Shown here: positions 16,330 through 24,548 of the stretch, one piece after another
Layout of the letters: every line of letters begins with the position of its first letter
Numbering within the stretch: the stretch's first letter is position 1
Origin: Lacrimispora sphenoides
GTDB lineage: Bacteria > Bacillota > Clostridia > Lachnospirales > Lachnospiraceae
DNA: 64,000 nucleotides
NCBI RefSeq assembly: GCF_900105215.1
Contig: NZ_FOIP01000001.1
Coordinates: 1,944,001 to 2,008,000, forward strand
Direction: 5' to 3'
Position numbers and translations under genes: made by a program
The notes under the pieces: generated by a model
Told to the model about the DNA's origin: nothing
The model's input: the letters and a program-made list of their open reading frames with translations, nothing else
Database searches by the model: none

Positions 16330-18846
16330 TTATGAAGCAATTGCCTTATGGGCAAGAGCATTGCTTTTCAATTTACTAAGCATCACCTTTACAAAATCAA
16401 GCAGGCAGATAAAGGCGATGGTAATCCCTGTAAGGACTGCAAAGTCTGTTAACGGCAAAGGTACAAACCCCATTAATCCGGCAGTAAAAGGAATATATAC
16501 GAGGGCTATGGAAACAGCTATGAACAGCGCAATAGTGCCAAGCAGCAAGCGGGATGGCTTTGCTCCCTGCCAAAAAAAGTGATCTTTGCTTCTCACGGAA
16601 ATAATAACCAGAAGCTGCGTGAAGTTATAAAATAAAAATAGTGTAGTTTGTGTCAAAGGTGTTGATTCTGTACCGGTAAACAGGAAGAAAAATAAATAAT
16701 AAACAGCTGTAAAAGCACCCAGACCCAAAGAAGTATTTATTATTGATCTAATCTGACTTGCAGCCTGGGGGCTGCGTACTTCTTCCGGATCAACAAGATC
16801 AGAAAACACTGTCATTAAAGGCATATCCTGAATAATATTTCCAATTAAAAGCTGTATTGCCAGCATCGGTATATCCGCAGCAAAAAACACATAAAAGAAT
16901 ATCATGGAAAAGAAGTTGCCTAAATTTCCGATCATAGCATGCTTAATATATTTATTGATATTTACAAATATGCTCCGGCCATATTGAATCCCATCTAAAA
17001 TGACCCCTAAATCATCTTCAAGCAGAACAATGTCCGCGCTGTCCTTTGCTACGTCGGTCGCGTTATGGACAGCAATAGCTACATCTGCCAGTTTAAGGGA
17101 GGGTGCGTCGTTAATACCATCTCCCTGATATCCTACGACATGGTGTTTCTTAAGGTGATTGATAATATTGTATTTTTGCTCCGGCGTAACTCTTGCAAAA
17201 ACAGCGCATTCCCTTAATGCTGTTTCATATTGTACATCCGACATTCGTTCAAGATCATCTCCTGTGTAGATTTTATCGCCATCTTTTGAAAGCCCCAGTT
17301 CTCTGCTTACATATTCCGCTATTTCAATACTGTCGCCTGTTAAGATTTTAACATCTACTCCTAGTTGCCTTGCTTTGTCTATTGTGGATTTGGCTGTTAA
17401 ACGAAGAGGATCGAGCAATTCCGCGAAGCCTAAAAAGATTAAATCCATTTCGTCCGTAAGAATGTCATAATCCGGATTATAATCGATCTCTTTGTAAGCA
17501 ATAGCCAATTGGCGCATACCTTTTTTTCCGGATTCTGCCGCTAGCTGTTTGTAACGTAAATTTTTATTATGATTTGAAAGTTCAATAAGAGTTTCAGGTG
17601 CGCCGATAACCACTAAATATGATTTGTTATCCTCTGGATTCTGGACAACGACTCTTCTTCTTCTCTCTGCAGGGTTAAAGGGAATGCTATTAAGCTGAAT
17701 CCAGCACCCTGCCTGTGCCATGATTTCTTCCGGTACATATTGTAAGAACGCCCGGTCAAAGGAACTCATATATTTTTTGTTTTCTACTTGTAAGTCTTCA
17801 ATAGAGACATAGGCTAATGTTTGAAATAGCGTTTCATCTTCTGATAAGACATTGGAAACAGTAAGGCAGTCATTGGTCAGTGTACCGGTCTTATCTGAAC
17901 AAAGAAGATTTATCCTGCCTAACCCTTCAATAACTGCCAGCCTTTTGACGATTACTTTTTGTTTCGCCAATTGCAATGCCCCATAGGAAAGGTTGATTGT
18001 GGTGATCATCGGCAGAGCTTCCGGCACGACGGTCATTGCCAAAGCAACAGCGAAAATTAATACTTCCCCAAAATCATTGACATTGTGAATCGTAACAGCT
18101 TTGATTGCCAGCATAAGAACAATTGTAGCGCCAATCATACGCAGCAAAGTAACACTGAATTCCGCAAGGGATTTTTGATACGGTGTTACTTTCTTTGTAT
18201 CATTGGATAACTGTGCGATTTTACCCAGTTCGCTTTGATTGCCTGTGGCAAAAACTACGCACTTACAGTGGCCTCTTTCAATAACACTGCCGGTGAACAG
18301 CAGACTGTCATTTGCATCAATGGAATTATTCCCCTTACTTACAGGAATCGATTCACCTGTCAGCTGAGATTCATCCACTGAAAGGTTGTAAGAATCAATG
18401 ATTATTAAATCTGCCGGAACCACATCGCCTCCCCGCAATATTACAATGTCTCCCGGTACAAGCTGGCTGGCATCTATTACGATCTGCTCATGATTCCTGA
18501 TGACTAATACGTTGCGTTTAATTAACTGTGAAAGTCTTTCAATCGCTTTGCTTGAACGATATTCCTGAATAAAGCTTAAAAACGAGTTTAAAGAAACAAT
18601 AACCATAATAACAGCAGCATCCGAGTGCTCCCCCATAATAACCGAAAGTCCGGCCGCAAACATTAGTATAAAACTTAATGGATTGATAAACTGCCTGCAA
18701 AAAATAATAAAGCCATTTATTTTTTCTTTTTTAAAGGTATTTTCACCGAATTGATCTAATTTTGCCTTGACCTGCATGGAATTCAGGCCACCTTCAGAAA
18801 AGTTTTCAAGTGGCATTCCAGATGCAGTGGCATTGATTTGCTCCAT
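16330..18846 (-). CDS. Cation-transporting P-type ATPase, substrate uncertain
   Basis: An 838-residue P-type ATPase with the cation-ATPase N-terminal domain, Thr-Gly-Glu-Ser actuator loop, phosphorylation site Asp-Lys-Thr-Gly-Thr near residue 317, and a Gly-Asp-Gly-Ile-Asn-Asp hinge. Helix 4 reads Val-Pro-Glu-Ala-Leu-Pro-Met, which differs from the calcium pump Pro-Glu-Gly-Leu-Pro and from MgtA's Pro-Glu-Met-Leu-Pro, and is closer to the archaeal/plasma-membrane H+-ATPase-like group. I therefore do not assign Ca2+ or Mg2+. No soluble metal-binding domain is present at the N-terminus. AAGGAGTG precedes the ATG by seven bases. A palindrome (18936-18949) sits in its promoter region. Base composition is slightly more AT-rich than the neighbouring methyltransferase genes. 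Confidence 0.85.
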   Translation of the reverse strand: MEQINATASGMPLENFSEGGLNSMQVKAKLDQFGENTFKKEKINGFIIFCRQFINPLSFILMFAAGLSVIMGEHSDAAVIMVIVSLNSFLSFIQEYRSSKAIERLSQLIKRNVLVIRNHEQIVIDASQLVPGDIVILRGGDVVPADLIIIDSYNLSVDESQLTGESIPVSKGNNSIDANDSLLFTGSVIERGHCKCVVFATGNQSELGKIAQLSNDTKKVTPYQKSLAEFSVTLLRMIGATIVLMLAIKAVTIHNVNDFGEVLIFAVALAMTVVPEALPMITTINLSYGALQLAKQKVIVKRLAVIEGLGRINLLCSDKTGTLTNDCLTVSNVLSEDETLFQTLAYVSIEDLQVENKKYMSSFDRAFLQYVPEEIMAQAGCWIQLNSIPFNPAERRRRVVVQNPEDNKSYLVVIGAPETLIELSNHNKNLRYKQLAAESGKKGMRQLAIAYKEIDYNPDYDILTDEMDLIFLGFAELLDPLRLTAKSTIDKARQLGVDVKILTGDSIEIAEYVSRELGLSKDGDKIYTGDDLERMSDVQYETALRECAVFARVTPEQKYNIINHLKKHHVVGYQGDGINDAPSLKLADVAIAVHNATDVAKDSADIVLLEDDLGVILDGIQYGRSIFVNINKYIKHAMIGNLGNFFSMIFFYVFFAADIPMLAIQLLIGNIIQDMPLMTVFSDLVDPEEVRSPQAASQIRSIINTSLGLGAFTAVYYLFFFLFTGTESTPLTQTTLFLFYNFTQLLVIISVRSKDHFFWQGAKPSRLLLGTIALFIAVSIALVYIPFTAGLMGFVPLPLTDFAVLTGITIAFICLLDFVKVMLSKLKSNALAHKAIAS

Positions 18847-18935
18847 TTTACTACACTCCTTATTGCATTTATACCAGCACTATATTCTTTATTCCGCAAC
18901 ATTGTTACTGGCAGCCTAAAATGATTTATTAAATA

Positions 18936-18949
18936 GCAACAGCTGTTGC
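18936..18949. promoter_or_regulatory. Palindrome in the promoter region of the P-type ATPase
   Basis: A perfect 14-base palindrome with GCAAC/GTTGC arms. On the minus strand its flank supplies TTGCAA as a possible -35 box, with an AT-rich -10 about 17 bases on. A second GTTGCAA copy is at 18966-18972. This looks like a repressor site for the gene at 18846; the regulator is unknown, though the XRE protein just upstream is a candidate. Confidence 0.4.
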
Positions 18950-19011
18950 AATTACAGCACGTGATGTTGCAAATCCGGAACATATGCATCGTCAAAGTTT
19001 GTTAAGAATCA

Positions 19012-19041
19012 ATAAAAAAGGCCGGTATAAAATACCGGCCA
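19012..19041 (-). terminator. Terminator of the XRE-DUF1232 gene
   Basis: A nine-base-pair GGCCGGTAT/ATACCGGCC stem (19019-19041) with a run of T's on the minus strand, 11 bases after the stop of the minus-strand gene. Confidence 0.85.
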
Positions 19042-19051
19042 AACGGAACTA

Positions 19052-19723
19052 TTATAAGGTTATATGGAACTCATTTAAAAGGCGGCTTACAGTCAGGGAA
19101 ACCGCGATTGCATCATCTAAATAACCAATCGGAAAAACATAATCAGGGATCACATCAGGAGTAAGGATTAAGTATAATAATGCACTGCCAATAATTGGGT
19201 GAATACAGGGATCAATATCAGCGGAGCAAAACAATTCATAAAGCCTTTTTAATTGTTCAATAATAATACCCTCTCCATTCAACTCCTTAATCTTAGAATT
19301 AAAGCCAGAATGTATCAACTCTTTTCCGGCTTCTGTCTTTGCGTACTGCTCATATTTCTTTAATTCTTTTTGCATATCAACAATAACATCATCCAATTCA
19401 ATGCTATATGATTGAAGAATATCCTGAATGATTTTAATGATAAATTCTGAATTTGGAGAAATATTACTGCCTACTTTAACGCCCACAGCCCGTAATAACT
19501 GTTCAATAGGCACATCTAAATACTTGGAAAATTGCTGCAGGTGATGCATGTTTGCAGCTTGTTTTCCGCTTATTATTCTTGATATACTCGACGCAGAAAT
19601 TCCGCTTAGTGCACTTAATTTCCGTAAAGAGAGGGACTGTTTTGCAGCTGCTGCATTTACGATGGCTCCTAATTGTGATGTGCCTTCGTCTGGTACTCCA
19701 TTTAAATCCAGATATTCTTTGAT
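19052..19723 (-). CDS. XRE helix-turn-helix protein with C-terminal DUF1232 (YkvA-like) domain, non-canonical start
   Basis: A predicted DNA-binding N-terminal domain (Leu-Ser-Leu-Arg-Lys-Leu-Ser-Ala-Leu-Ser-Gly-Ile-Ser, then an Ile-Ser-Gly-Lys-Gln turn) is joined to a DUF1232 segment (about 30 residues with Ala-Leu-Leu-Tyr-Leu, Pro-Asp-Val-Ile-Pro-Asp and Gly-Tyr-Leu-Asp-Asp-Ala), usually found in small membrane-associated proteins. The first ATG in frame (19549) would cut the helix-turn-helix in half. The frame is open upstream and has no ATG, GTG or TTG. The best candidate is ATC at 19721-19723, seven bases after AGGAGG (19731-19736); ATA at 19729 is too close. An out-of-frame ATG at 19727 means a frameshift error is the alternative. 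The gene lies between two P-type ATPases and may regulate one of them. Confidence 0.6.
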   Translation of the reverse strand: MKEYLDLNGVPDEGTSQLGAIVNAAAAKQSLSLRKLSALSGISASSISRIISGKQAANMHHLQQFSKYLDVPIEQLLRAVGVKVGSNISPNSEFIIKIIQDILQSYSIELDDVIVDMQKELKKYEQYAKTEAGKELIHSGFNSKIKELNGEGIIIEQLKRLYELFCSADIDPCIHPIIGSALLYLILTPDVIPDYVFPIGYLDDAIAVSLTVSRLLNEFHITL

Positions 19724-19804
19724 ACATATCCCTCCTCTTTTATTTCATATTATATCTATATTCACGGAGAGATCGATTAATGGCTATTAATAAGATTTAA
19801 TATC

Positions 19805-22279
19805 TTATTCACGGACACTCCGCTTCAGCCAACCGGCAGTTTTTAAGATATGAAATGCCTCAACCGCCTTACGGCAGATATTACCCAGAAAGCTATGAAC
19901 ATGATAGCTGAAATACACAAGCGGCATATAAAAAAATACGTTCCGGCTGAATAAACTGGATAACATAAATAAATTGCCTAATAGCGCGAAGCATAGGACA
20001 AAGCTGCAAACCAGTCCAATCAACAGCCATCGAATGCGCTGCGTATATGGTTTTGCCAACTTTGCCAGCTGGTAAAAGCCCATTATCCCTATTAGGAAGA
20101 CGACCATGGTTGAAGATTCCGTTGTGGGGATATGAAAGAGAATGCTCGCTAATTGTATATAAAGTGAATTAAAAACAACTGTTATTGCAGCAGGAATTGT
20201 GTGCTCTAAAATATTAGTAAGCAGCTTTCCTTCTGGTCTGGAGTAATTTGCCTGCAGCGCCAAAAAGAATGACGGAATGCCAATCGTAAGTTCATTAATC
20301 GGCATCATTTGCAGCGGTGCTATCGGATAGGGATATGGGATAAAAATATAAATCAGGGTAAGCAGCACAGAGTAGACGGTCTTTAAAAGAAAAATCGCTG
20401 CCACTTTTTCTATGTTGTTGATCACCCTTCGACCTTCCTTTAAAACGTCAATCATGACACTGAAATCGTCAGTTATTAATACGAAATCAGAGGCGGAGCG
20501 GGCAGCATCGCTGCCGCCGACCATTGCAACGCTGCAATCGGCTTCGCGCATTGCCAGAATATCGTTTACGCCGTCTCCGGTCATACATGCGGTATGGCCA
20601 TTTTTTTTAAGGCCACGGATTAACTCCCGCTTTTGCTGCGGTGTTACATGACCGAATATGGTATATTCTTCTACGATAGCTGCGTAATCAGCTTCACGTT
20701 CCACTTGGCTCATATCAATGCTTTTTTCTGACCCTGAGATTCCAGCCTTCTCTGCAACTGCTTGGACAGTGCGGGGATTATCTCCGGAAATTACTTTTAA
20801 AATCACGCCTTCCTGTGAGAAATACCGAAAGGTCTCATTGGCATTCTCCCGAAGATGATCAGAAAGAATCAAAAGAGCATGGCAGCTTAGTTCCTCTGGA
20901 AGCTTCTCTTTCGTGATAGATAGAGGAGAGTGTGCAAGGCACAGTACTCTGAACCCCAAGGCGGCCTTTGTATTGGCCTGTTCTAAAAAATCTTTATTAC
21001 TGCCCTTAAATACGATATTTGGCGCTCCAATGATATAACTGCCCTTTTCTTTAAAAGTAGCACCGCTCCACTTGCGCTCTGAGGAGAAAGGTAAAATGAT
21101 GTCGGAAACCCAATTTTCAGTTTTCCCAAATACTTTGGTCAATGCTGCGGCTGTTGCATTTTTGTCTTCCAAAGTCCCCATTAGTTCAGAAACGGCTAAT
21201 CCTGCCTCTTTTTCAGAAACATCGGAATATGGTTCCAGCCTCTCAAACTGCAGTGATCCGTCTGTTATGGTTCCTGTTTTATCCAAACACAGCACATCCG
21301 TACGGGCTAAAGTTTCTATACTGTATAATTCCTGGACTAACGCCTTTCTTTTTGCCAGTTTAAGCGCACCAACAGTCATAGTGACACCGGTTAATAAGAT
21401 CAGTCCTGCCGGTATCATGCCCAATACAGATGCTGACGAGCCAAGAACGGCAGTCTCCAGCGAATCTCCAAACAGAAAGTATTTCATATAGAATAAGGTG
21501 GTGCCAAGCGGCAGTATCACAATGGTCAAAATCAAGATAATGCGGTTTAATGTACGCAGAAGTGGAGGGACCTGCTTTTTACTTTTTTTGGCTTCCACAG
21601 TCAGAGAGTGGGCATAACTATCTTCCCCTATGGCAGTTATTTGGGCATAGCCATGTCCACTTGCCACATAACTGCCGGATAGAAGAGTATCGCCCTTTGA
21701 TTTTTGAATTCGATCCGTCTCTCCGGTCAGAAGGGATTCATCTACTTCAAGCCGCTCCGAAGAAACAACCACGGCATCTGCACATACCTGGTTACCGATA
21801 GCCAGTATCACAATATCGTCGAGTACAATCTCATCTTGTGCTACTGTATATTCAGCCCCATCCCGGATTACGGTTACATGTGCCTTGGCTAATACAGATA
21901 GTTTATCTAATCCTCGTTTTGCCCTCAATTCTTGAAAAATACCCATACACGTATTGCTTATGGCGATTCCAAGAAAAAGTATGTTTTCCGGATGTCCGAC
22001 AATTACAAGAATCACCGCCAGGAAAACATTGATGAAGTTGAACAGTGTAAAAATGTTCTTAGATATAATACTGGAGATTGTCGGGGTCAGACCCGTTCTT
22101 TGTATATTCACAGCCCCTGCATCGATACGATTGCGGACTTGTTCTGCAGTTAGTCCTGTACTGATATCAGGATTGCATCGCTTTAAAGATTTATTTATTA
22201 TTAACCCTTTGCCTTTTCTGTCTTTCATAAGATGATCACCATTATAATTCCTATATAATTCCGTCGTTAACTGGTCCAT
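19805..22279 (-). CDS. CtpE-like cation-translocating P-type ATPase
   Basis: An 824-residue P-type ATPase with an Asp-Glu-Ser-Leu-Leu-Thr-Gly-Glu actuator loop, phosphorylation site Asp-Lys-Thr-Gly-Thr near residue 332 and a Gly-Asp-Gly-Val-Asn-Asp hinge. The helix-4 motif is Met-Ile-Pro-Ala-Gly-Leu, resembling the Ile-Pro-x-Gly-Leu of the CtpE group, where calcium uptake has been proposed in mycobacteria. Ten hydrophobic segments are spread as expected, with four or more after the hinge. There are no cysteine metal sites at the N-terminus. Two starts are possible: 22279, with GGAAGA three bases upstream, and an ATG at codon 18 (Met-Lys-Asp-Arg-Lys). It is 76 bases upstream of the XRE-DUF1232 gene on the same strand. 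Substrate is inferred only from the group. Confidence 0.8.
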   Translation of the reverse strand: MDQLTTELYRNYNGDHLMKDRKGKGLIINKSLKRCNPDISTGLTAEQVRNRIDAGAVNIQRTGLTPTISSIISKNIFTLFNFINVFLAVILVIVGHPENILFLGIAISNTCMGIFQELRAKRGLDKLSVLAKAHVTVIRDGAEYTVAQDEIVLDDIVILAIGNQVCADAVVVSSERLEVDESLLTGETDRIQKSKGDTLLSGSYVASGHGYAQITAIGEDSYAHSLTVEAKKSKKQVPPLLRTLNRIILILTIVILPLGTTLFYMKYFLFGDSLETAVLGSSASVLGMIPAGLILLTGVTMTVGALKLAKRKALVQELYSIETLARTDVLCLDKTGTITDGSLQFERLEPYSDVSEKEAGLAVSELMGTLEDKNATAAALTKVFGKTENWVSDIILPFSSERKWSGATFKEKGSYIIGAPNIVFKGSNKDFLEQANTKAALGFRVLCLAHSPLSITKEKLPEELSCHALLILSDHLRENANETFRYFSQEGVILKVISGDNPRTVQAVAEKAGISGSEKSIDMSQVEREADYAAIVEEYTIFGHVTPQQKRELIRGLKKNGHTACMTGDGVNDILAMREADCSVAMVGGSDAARSASDFVLITDDFSVMIDVLKEGRRVINNIEKVAAIFLLKTVYSVLLTLIYIFIPYPYPIAPLQMMPINELTIGIPSFFLALQANYSRPEGKLLTNILEHTIPAAITVVFNSLYIQLASILFHIPTTESSTMVVFLIGIMGFYQLAKLAKPYTQRIRWLLIGLVCSFVLCFALLGNLFMLSSLFSRNVFFYMPLVYFSYHVHSFLGNICRKAVEAFHILKTAGWLKRSVRE

Positions 22280-22367
22280 AAGTCTTCCAAATAGGTTTCC
22301 CGTTTTTTCTGCGTGTTAAACAAACGATCCTATATAGATGTATATTACAGTTATTGTCAGGTCAATC

Positions 22368-22400
22368 AAAAAGCCGGCTGAATTCTATCATTCAGCCGGC
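22368..22400 (-). terminator. Terminator of the GNAT gene
   Basis: An eleven-base-pair perfect stem (22373-22383 with 22390-22400) and five T's on the minus strand. Confidence 0.85.
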
Positions 22401-22422
22401 ATAGACAGCTCTGAAACTAATA

Positions 22423-22953
22423 TCACTGACACCATTCTGTCCACAATATAGCGTATTCGAATGTATCCAGCCATACCGGTTCCCCGTTGCTGTTGGTTTT
22501 AAAATATATGTTTTGTAAAAGATGTCCTTCCCGTCTCATATGTAAACGTTCAAGCAGCCTCCAGGAATGGTCATTCTTTGGGTTACACATGGCTATAATA
22601 CGCCTTGCCCCTAACTGTGTAAAGGCATGGTCAAGGAGAGCCTTAGCGCTCTCTGTGGCATAGCCCTGGCCCTGGTACTTTCTGTTAAACACATATCCCA
22701 ATTCCCATGTATTAAAATCCTCTTTGCCCAGATACAGGTTCCCTATTAATTTTTCGGTTCCTTTCAGGCAGACCGCATAGAAAGATTCATCATTTGATCT
22801 TCTGATTACTTCTTTTTTTGCCTGGGCTTCTGAGTAAATATCATATGGTTCGAAGGCTACGGTTTCCTTGTCAGATAAGTACTCATACATATCCTGCCAA
22901 TCGCTTGGCTGAAACTTCCTGATAATCAGTCTGTCTGTAACGATGTTTTCCAA
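22423..22953 (-). CDS. GNAT family N-acetyltransferase (RimJ/RimL-like)
   Basis: A 176-residue acetyl-CoA-dependent acetyltransferase. It opens with Thr-Asp-Arg-Leu-Ile-Ile-Arg-Lys-Phe, the RimJ/RimL signature. The acetyl-CoA pyrophosphate loop is Gln-Gly-Gln-Gly-Tyr-Ala-Thr-Glu near residue 95, and a Asn-Pro-Lys-Asn-Asp-His-Ser-Trp-Arg-Leu-Leu-Glu segment follows near 125. The start codon is TTG with GGGGAGG four bases upstream; no ATG is better placed. It is a single gene with its own terminator. The acceptor could be a ribosomal protein N-terminus or a small amine; sequence does not tell. Confidence 0.85.
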   Translation of the reverse strand: MENIVTDRLIIRKFQPSDWQDMYEYLSDKETVAFEPYDIYSEAQAKKEVIRRSNDESFYAVCLKGTEKLIGNLYLGKEDFNTWELGYVFNRKYQGQGYATESAKALLDHAFTQLGARRIIAMCNPKNDHSWRLLERLHMRREGHLLQNIYFKTNSNGEPVWLDTFEYAILWTEWCQ

Positions 22954-23073
22954 TTTGCCTCCCCTTTCTTTCTCTAAAATCAGCTATTATATATATTAAT
23001 TATTATAGCATATCCGCAAATATATATGAAGATTTTCAACATGAATGGAAGGCATAGTTGTCCTTACCTTTCC

Positions 23074-23135
23074 CGTTGTACGGGTAGCCGGGCACCACAT
23101 TTATTAGGGGTTACATACCGGCAAAAACAACGGGA
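23074..23135. other. Nested inverted repeats, possible structured RNA, upstream of tyrosine phosphatase gene
   Basis: In the 274-base gap before the phosphatase gene, CCCGTTG (23074-23080) can pair with CAACGGG (23129-23135), and a GCCGG arm inside can pair with CCGGC about 35 bases on. This gives a two-tier stem enclosing a ~25-base variable loop. There is no T-run, so it is not a simple terminator. I cannot match it to a known riboswitch. Confidence 0.35.
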
Positions 23136-23227
23136 AAACAGTTGCTCAATTATACTTAACATCATGCTTGTTCTGTGGTATTCTTGATGTATGAGGTTTA
23201 CAAAATATAATACATGGAGGCGTTTTA

Positions 23228-24388
23228 ATGAAAAGGAGAAGATGTGTTTCGATTGGCTTATTTATTGCTGTATTTTTAAGTGGTGCTAAGCCTGTTTACA
23301 CCATGGCTTTTGAAAATGCAAGTGTAATACAAGAGTCGCAAAACCAGTTGTCCGTTAAGGTTTCGAAAGTGCATGAAAAGTATGGCAATGTTTATATTGG
23401 TATTAAAAACCCCGATTTTCTGAAATTATTCCAGTATGGTGACATCGTGGCTGTGACAATTGGAGGACAGTTCTTAGAGGTTCCGGTATGTTCTTCCTAT
23501 AGTGATGTGGACAGTAAGAAAGTCGTAATCGTTGCATCGTCAGCGGAGGATAAAGCGAATGAGGATATCATCTTGGCAATAAATCTCGGTAGCTTTGCAG
23601 ATACATACGGGACGGCTGTTAATGATAATGTAACGATCACCCTTTCAAAAAAGGGAGGATACTTAGATGAATACGAAATTCGTCAACTGAAACGTACGAA
23701 CAACAGAGAGGACTATAGCAGTGATGAGGTATTTGCCAATTTCCGTGAAGTAACTTATGGCAGTATAGCTCCAGGTAGGCTATACAGGTCATCCAACCCG
23801 ATCAATCCGGAAATTGGAAGAAATCAATACGCTATGCGGCTTACGGAGGCGGCGGGAGTTAAGGTTATATTTAATCTTTCAGAAACAGCCGAGGAGGTCA
23901 CGGCTCATTTGGGAGCCGATACCAACGGTAATCTTGTATATTACAAGGGACTGAATGATATCGGTAATGTGTACGCGATGGGTATGGGACTTGATTCACA
24001 ATCAGAAGATTTCAAACAGAAACTTGCAGTTATTTTGAGAGAAATGAGCGAAAAAAAAGGTCCTTACCTTATCCATTGCGTAGAGGGAAAAGACAGGACC
24101 GGTTTCGTTGCCGCATTGCTTGAATCCCTAATGGGCGCGAAATATTGGGAGATTAAAGATGACTATATGGACAGTTTCGTTAATTTCTTTCATGTGCCTG
24201 TCGCACCCGGTCAATATGACCGGATTGGGAACAATAACATCCTGGAGAGTATGAGACAGATGGCTGGTATTCCCAAGGGAGGCAGTCTTAAAGTGGTAGA
24301 TTTGTCCAAAGCAGCAGAGAATTATATCAAGTCAATCGGTTTAACCGACGATGAAATAGAACAAATAAAAGTCAATCTTTCTAACTGA
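23228..24388 (+). CDS. Secreted protein tyrosine/lipid phosphatase (Y_phosphatase3-like)
   Basis: A 386-residue exported phosphatase. An N-terminal Lys-Arg-Arg-Arg region and hydrophobic stretch (residues 7-25) form a signal peptide. Residues about 40-150 form a beta-rich domain of unclear family. The catalytic loop His-Cys-Val-Glu-Gly-Lys-Asp-Arg-Thr-Gly, with Cys near residue 283, matches the CX5R signature of the Listeria LipA/Y_phosphatase3 group. It also contains Gly-Arg-Leu-Tyr-Arg-Ser-Ser upstream, as in that group. Substrates may be phosphotyrosine or phosphoinositides. GGAGG lies eight bases before the ATG. Single gene with a long terminator behind it. Confidence 0.8.
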   Translation: MKRRRCVSIGLFIAVFLSGAKPVYTMAFENASVIQESQNQLSVKVSKVHEKYGNVYIGIKNPDFLKLFQYGDIVAVTIGGQFLEVPVCSSYSDVDSKKVVIVASSAEDKANEDIILAINLGSFADTYGTAVNDNVTITLSKKGGYLDEYEIRQLKRTNNREDYSSDEVFANFREVTYGSIAPGRLYRSSNPINPEIGRNQYAMRLTEAAGVKVIFNLSETAEEVTAHLGADTNGNLVYYKGLNDIGNVYAMGMGLDSQSEDFKQKLAVILREMSEKKGPYLIHCVEGKDRTGFVAALLESLMGAKYWEIKDDYMDSFVNFFHVPVAPGQYDRIGNNNILESMRQMAGIPKGGSLKVVDLSKAAENYIKSIGLTDDEIEQIKVNLSN

Positions 24389-24419
24389 GTCAGACGAGCA
24401 GACAGGTTTAAATGAGAGC

Positions 24420-24488
24420 AAAAAAGGCAGGTGAATAAAGGGTATCGTACATGTCTCTCTGAGACACCCTTTAAGCATCTGCCTTTTT
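24420..24488. terminator. Terminator after phosphatase gene
   Basis: A ten-base-pair outer stem (24421-24430 with 24479-24488), with A's before and T's after, and an inner GGGT/ACCC stem. It lies between convergent genes and can act in both directions. Confidence 0.75.
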
Positions 24489-24548
24489 TGTTAATTTATA
24501 ATCATGCGGTAATATGATGTCTCGAGCCCTTTAATGCTTGAGACCATT

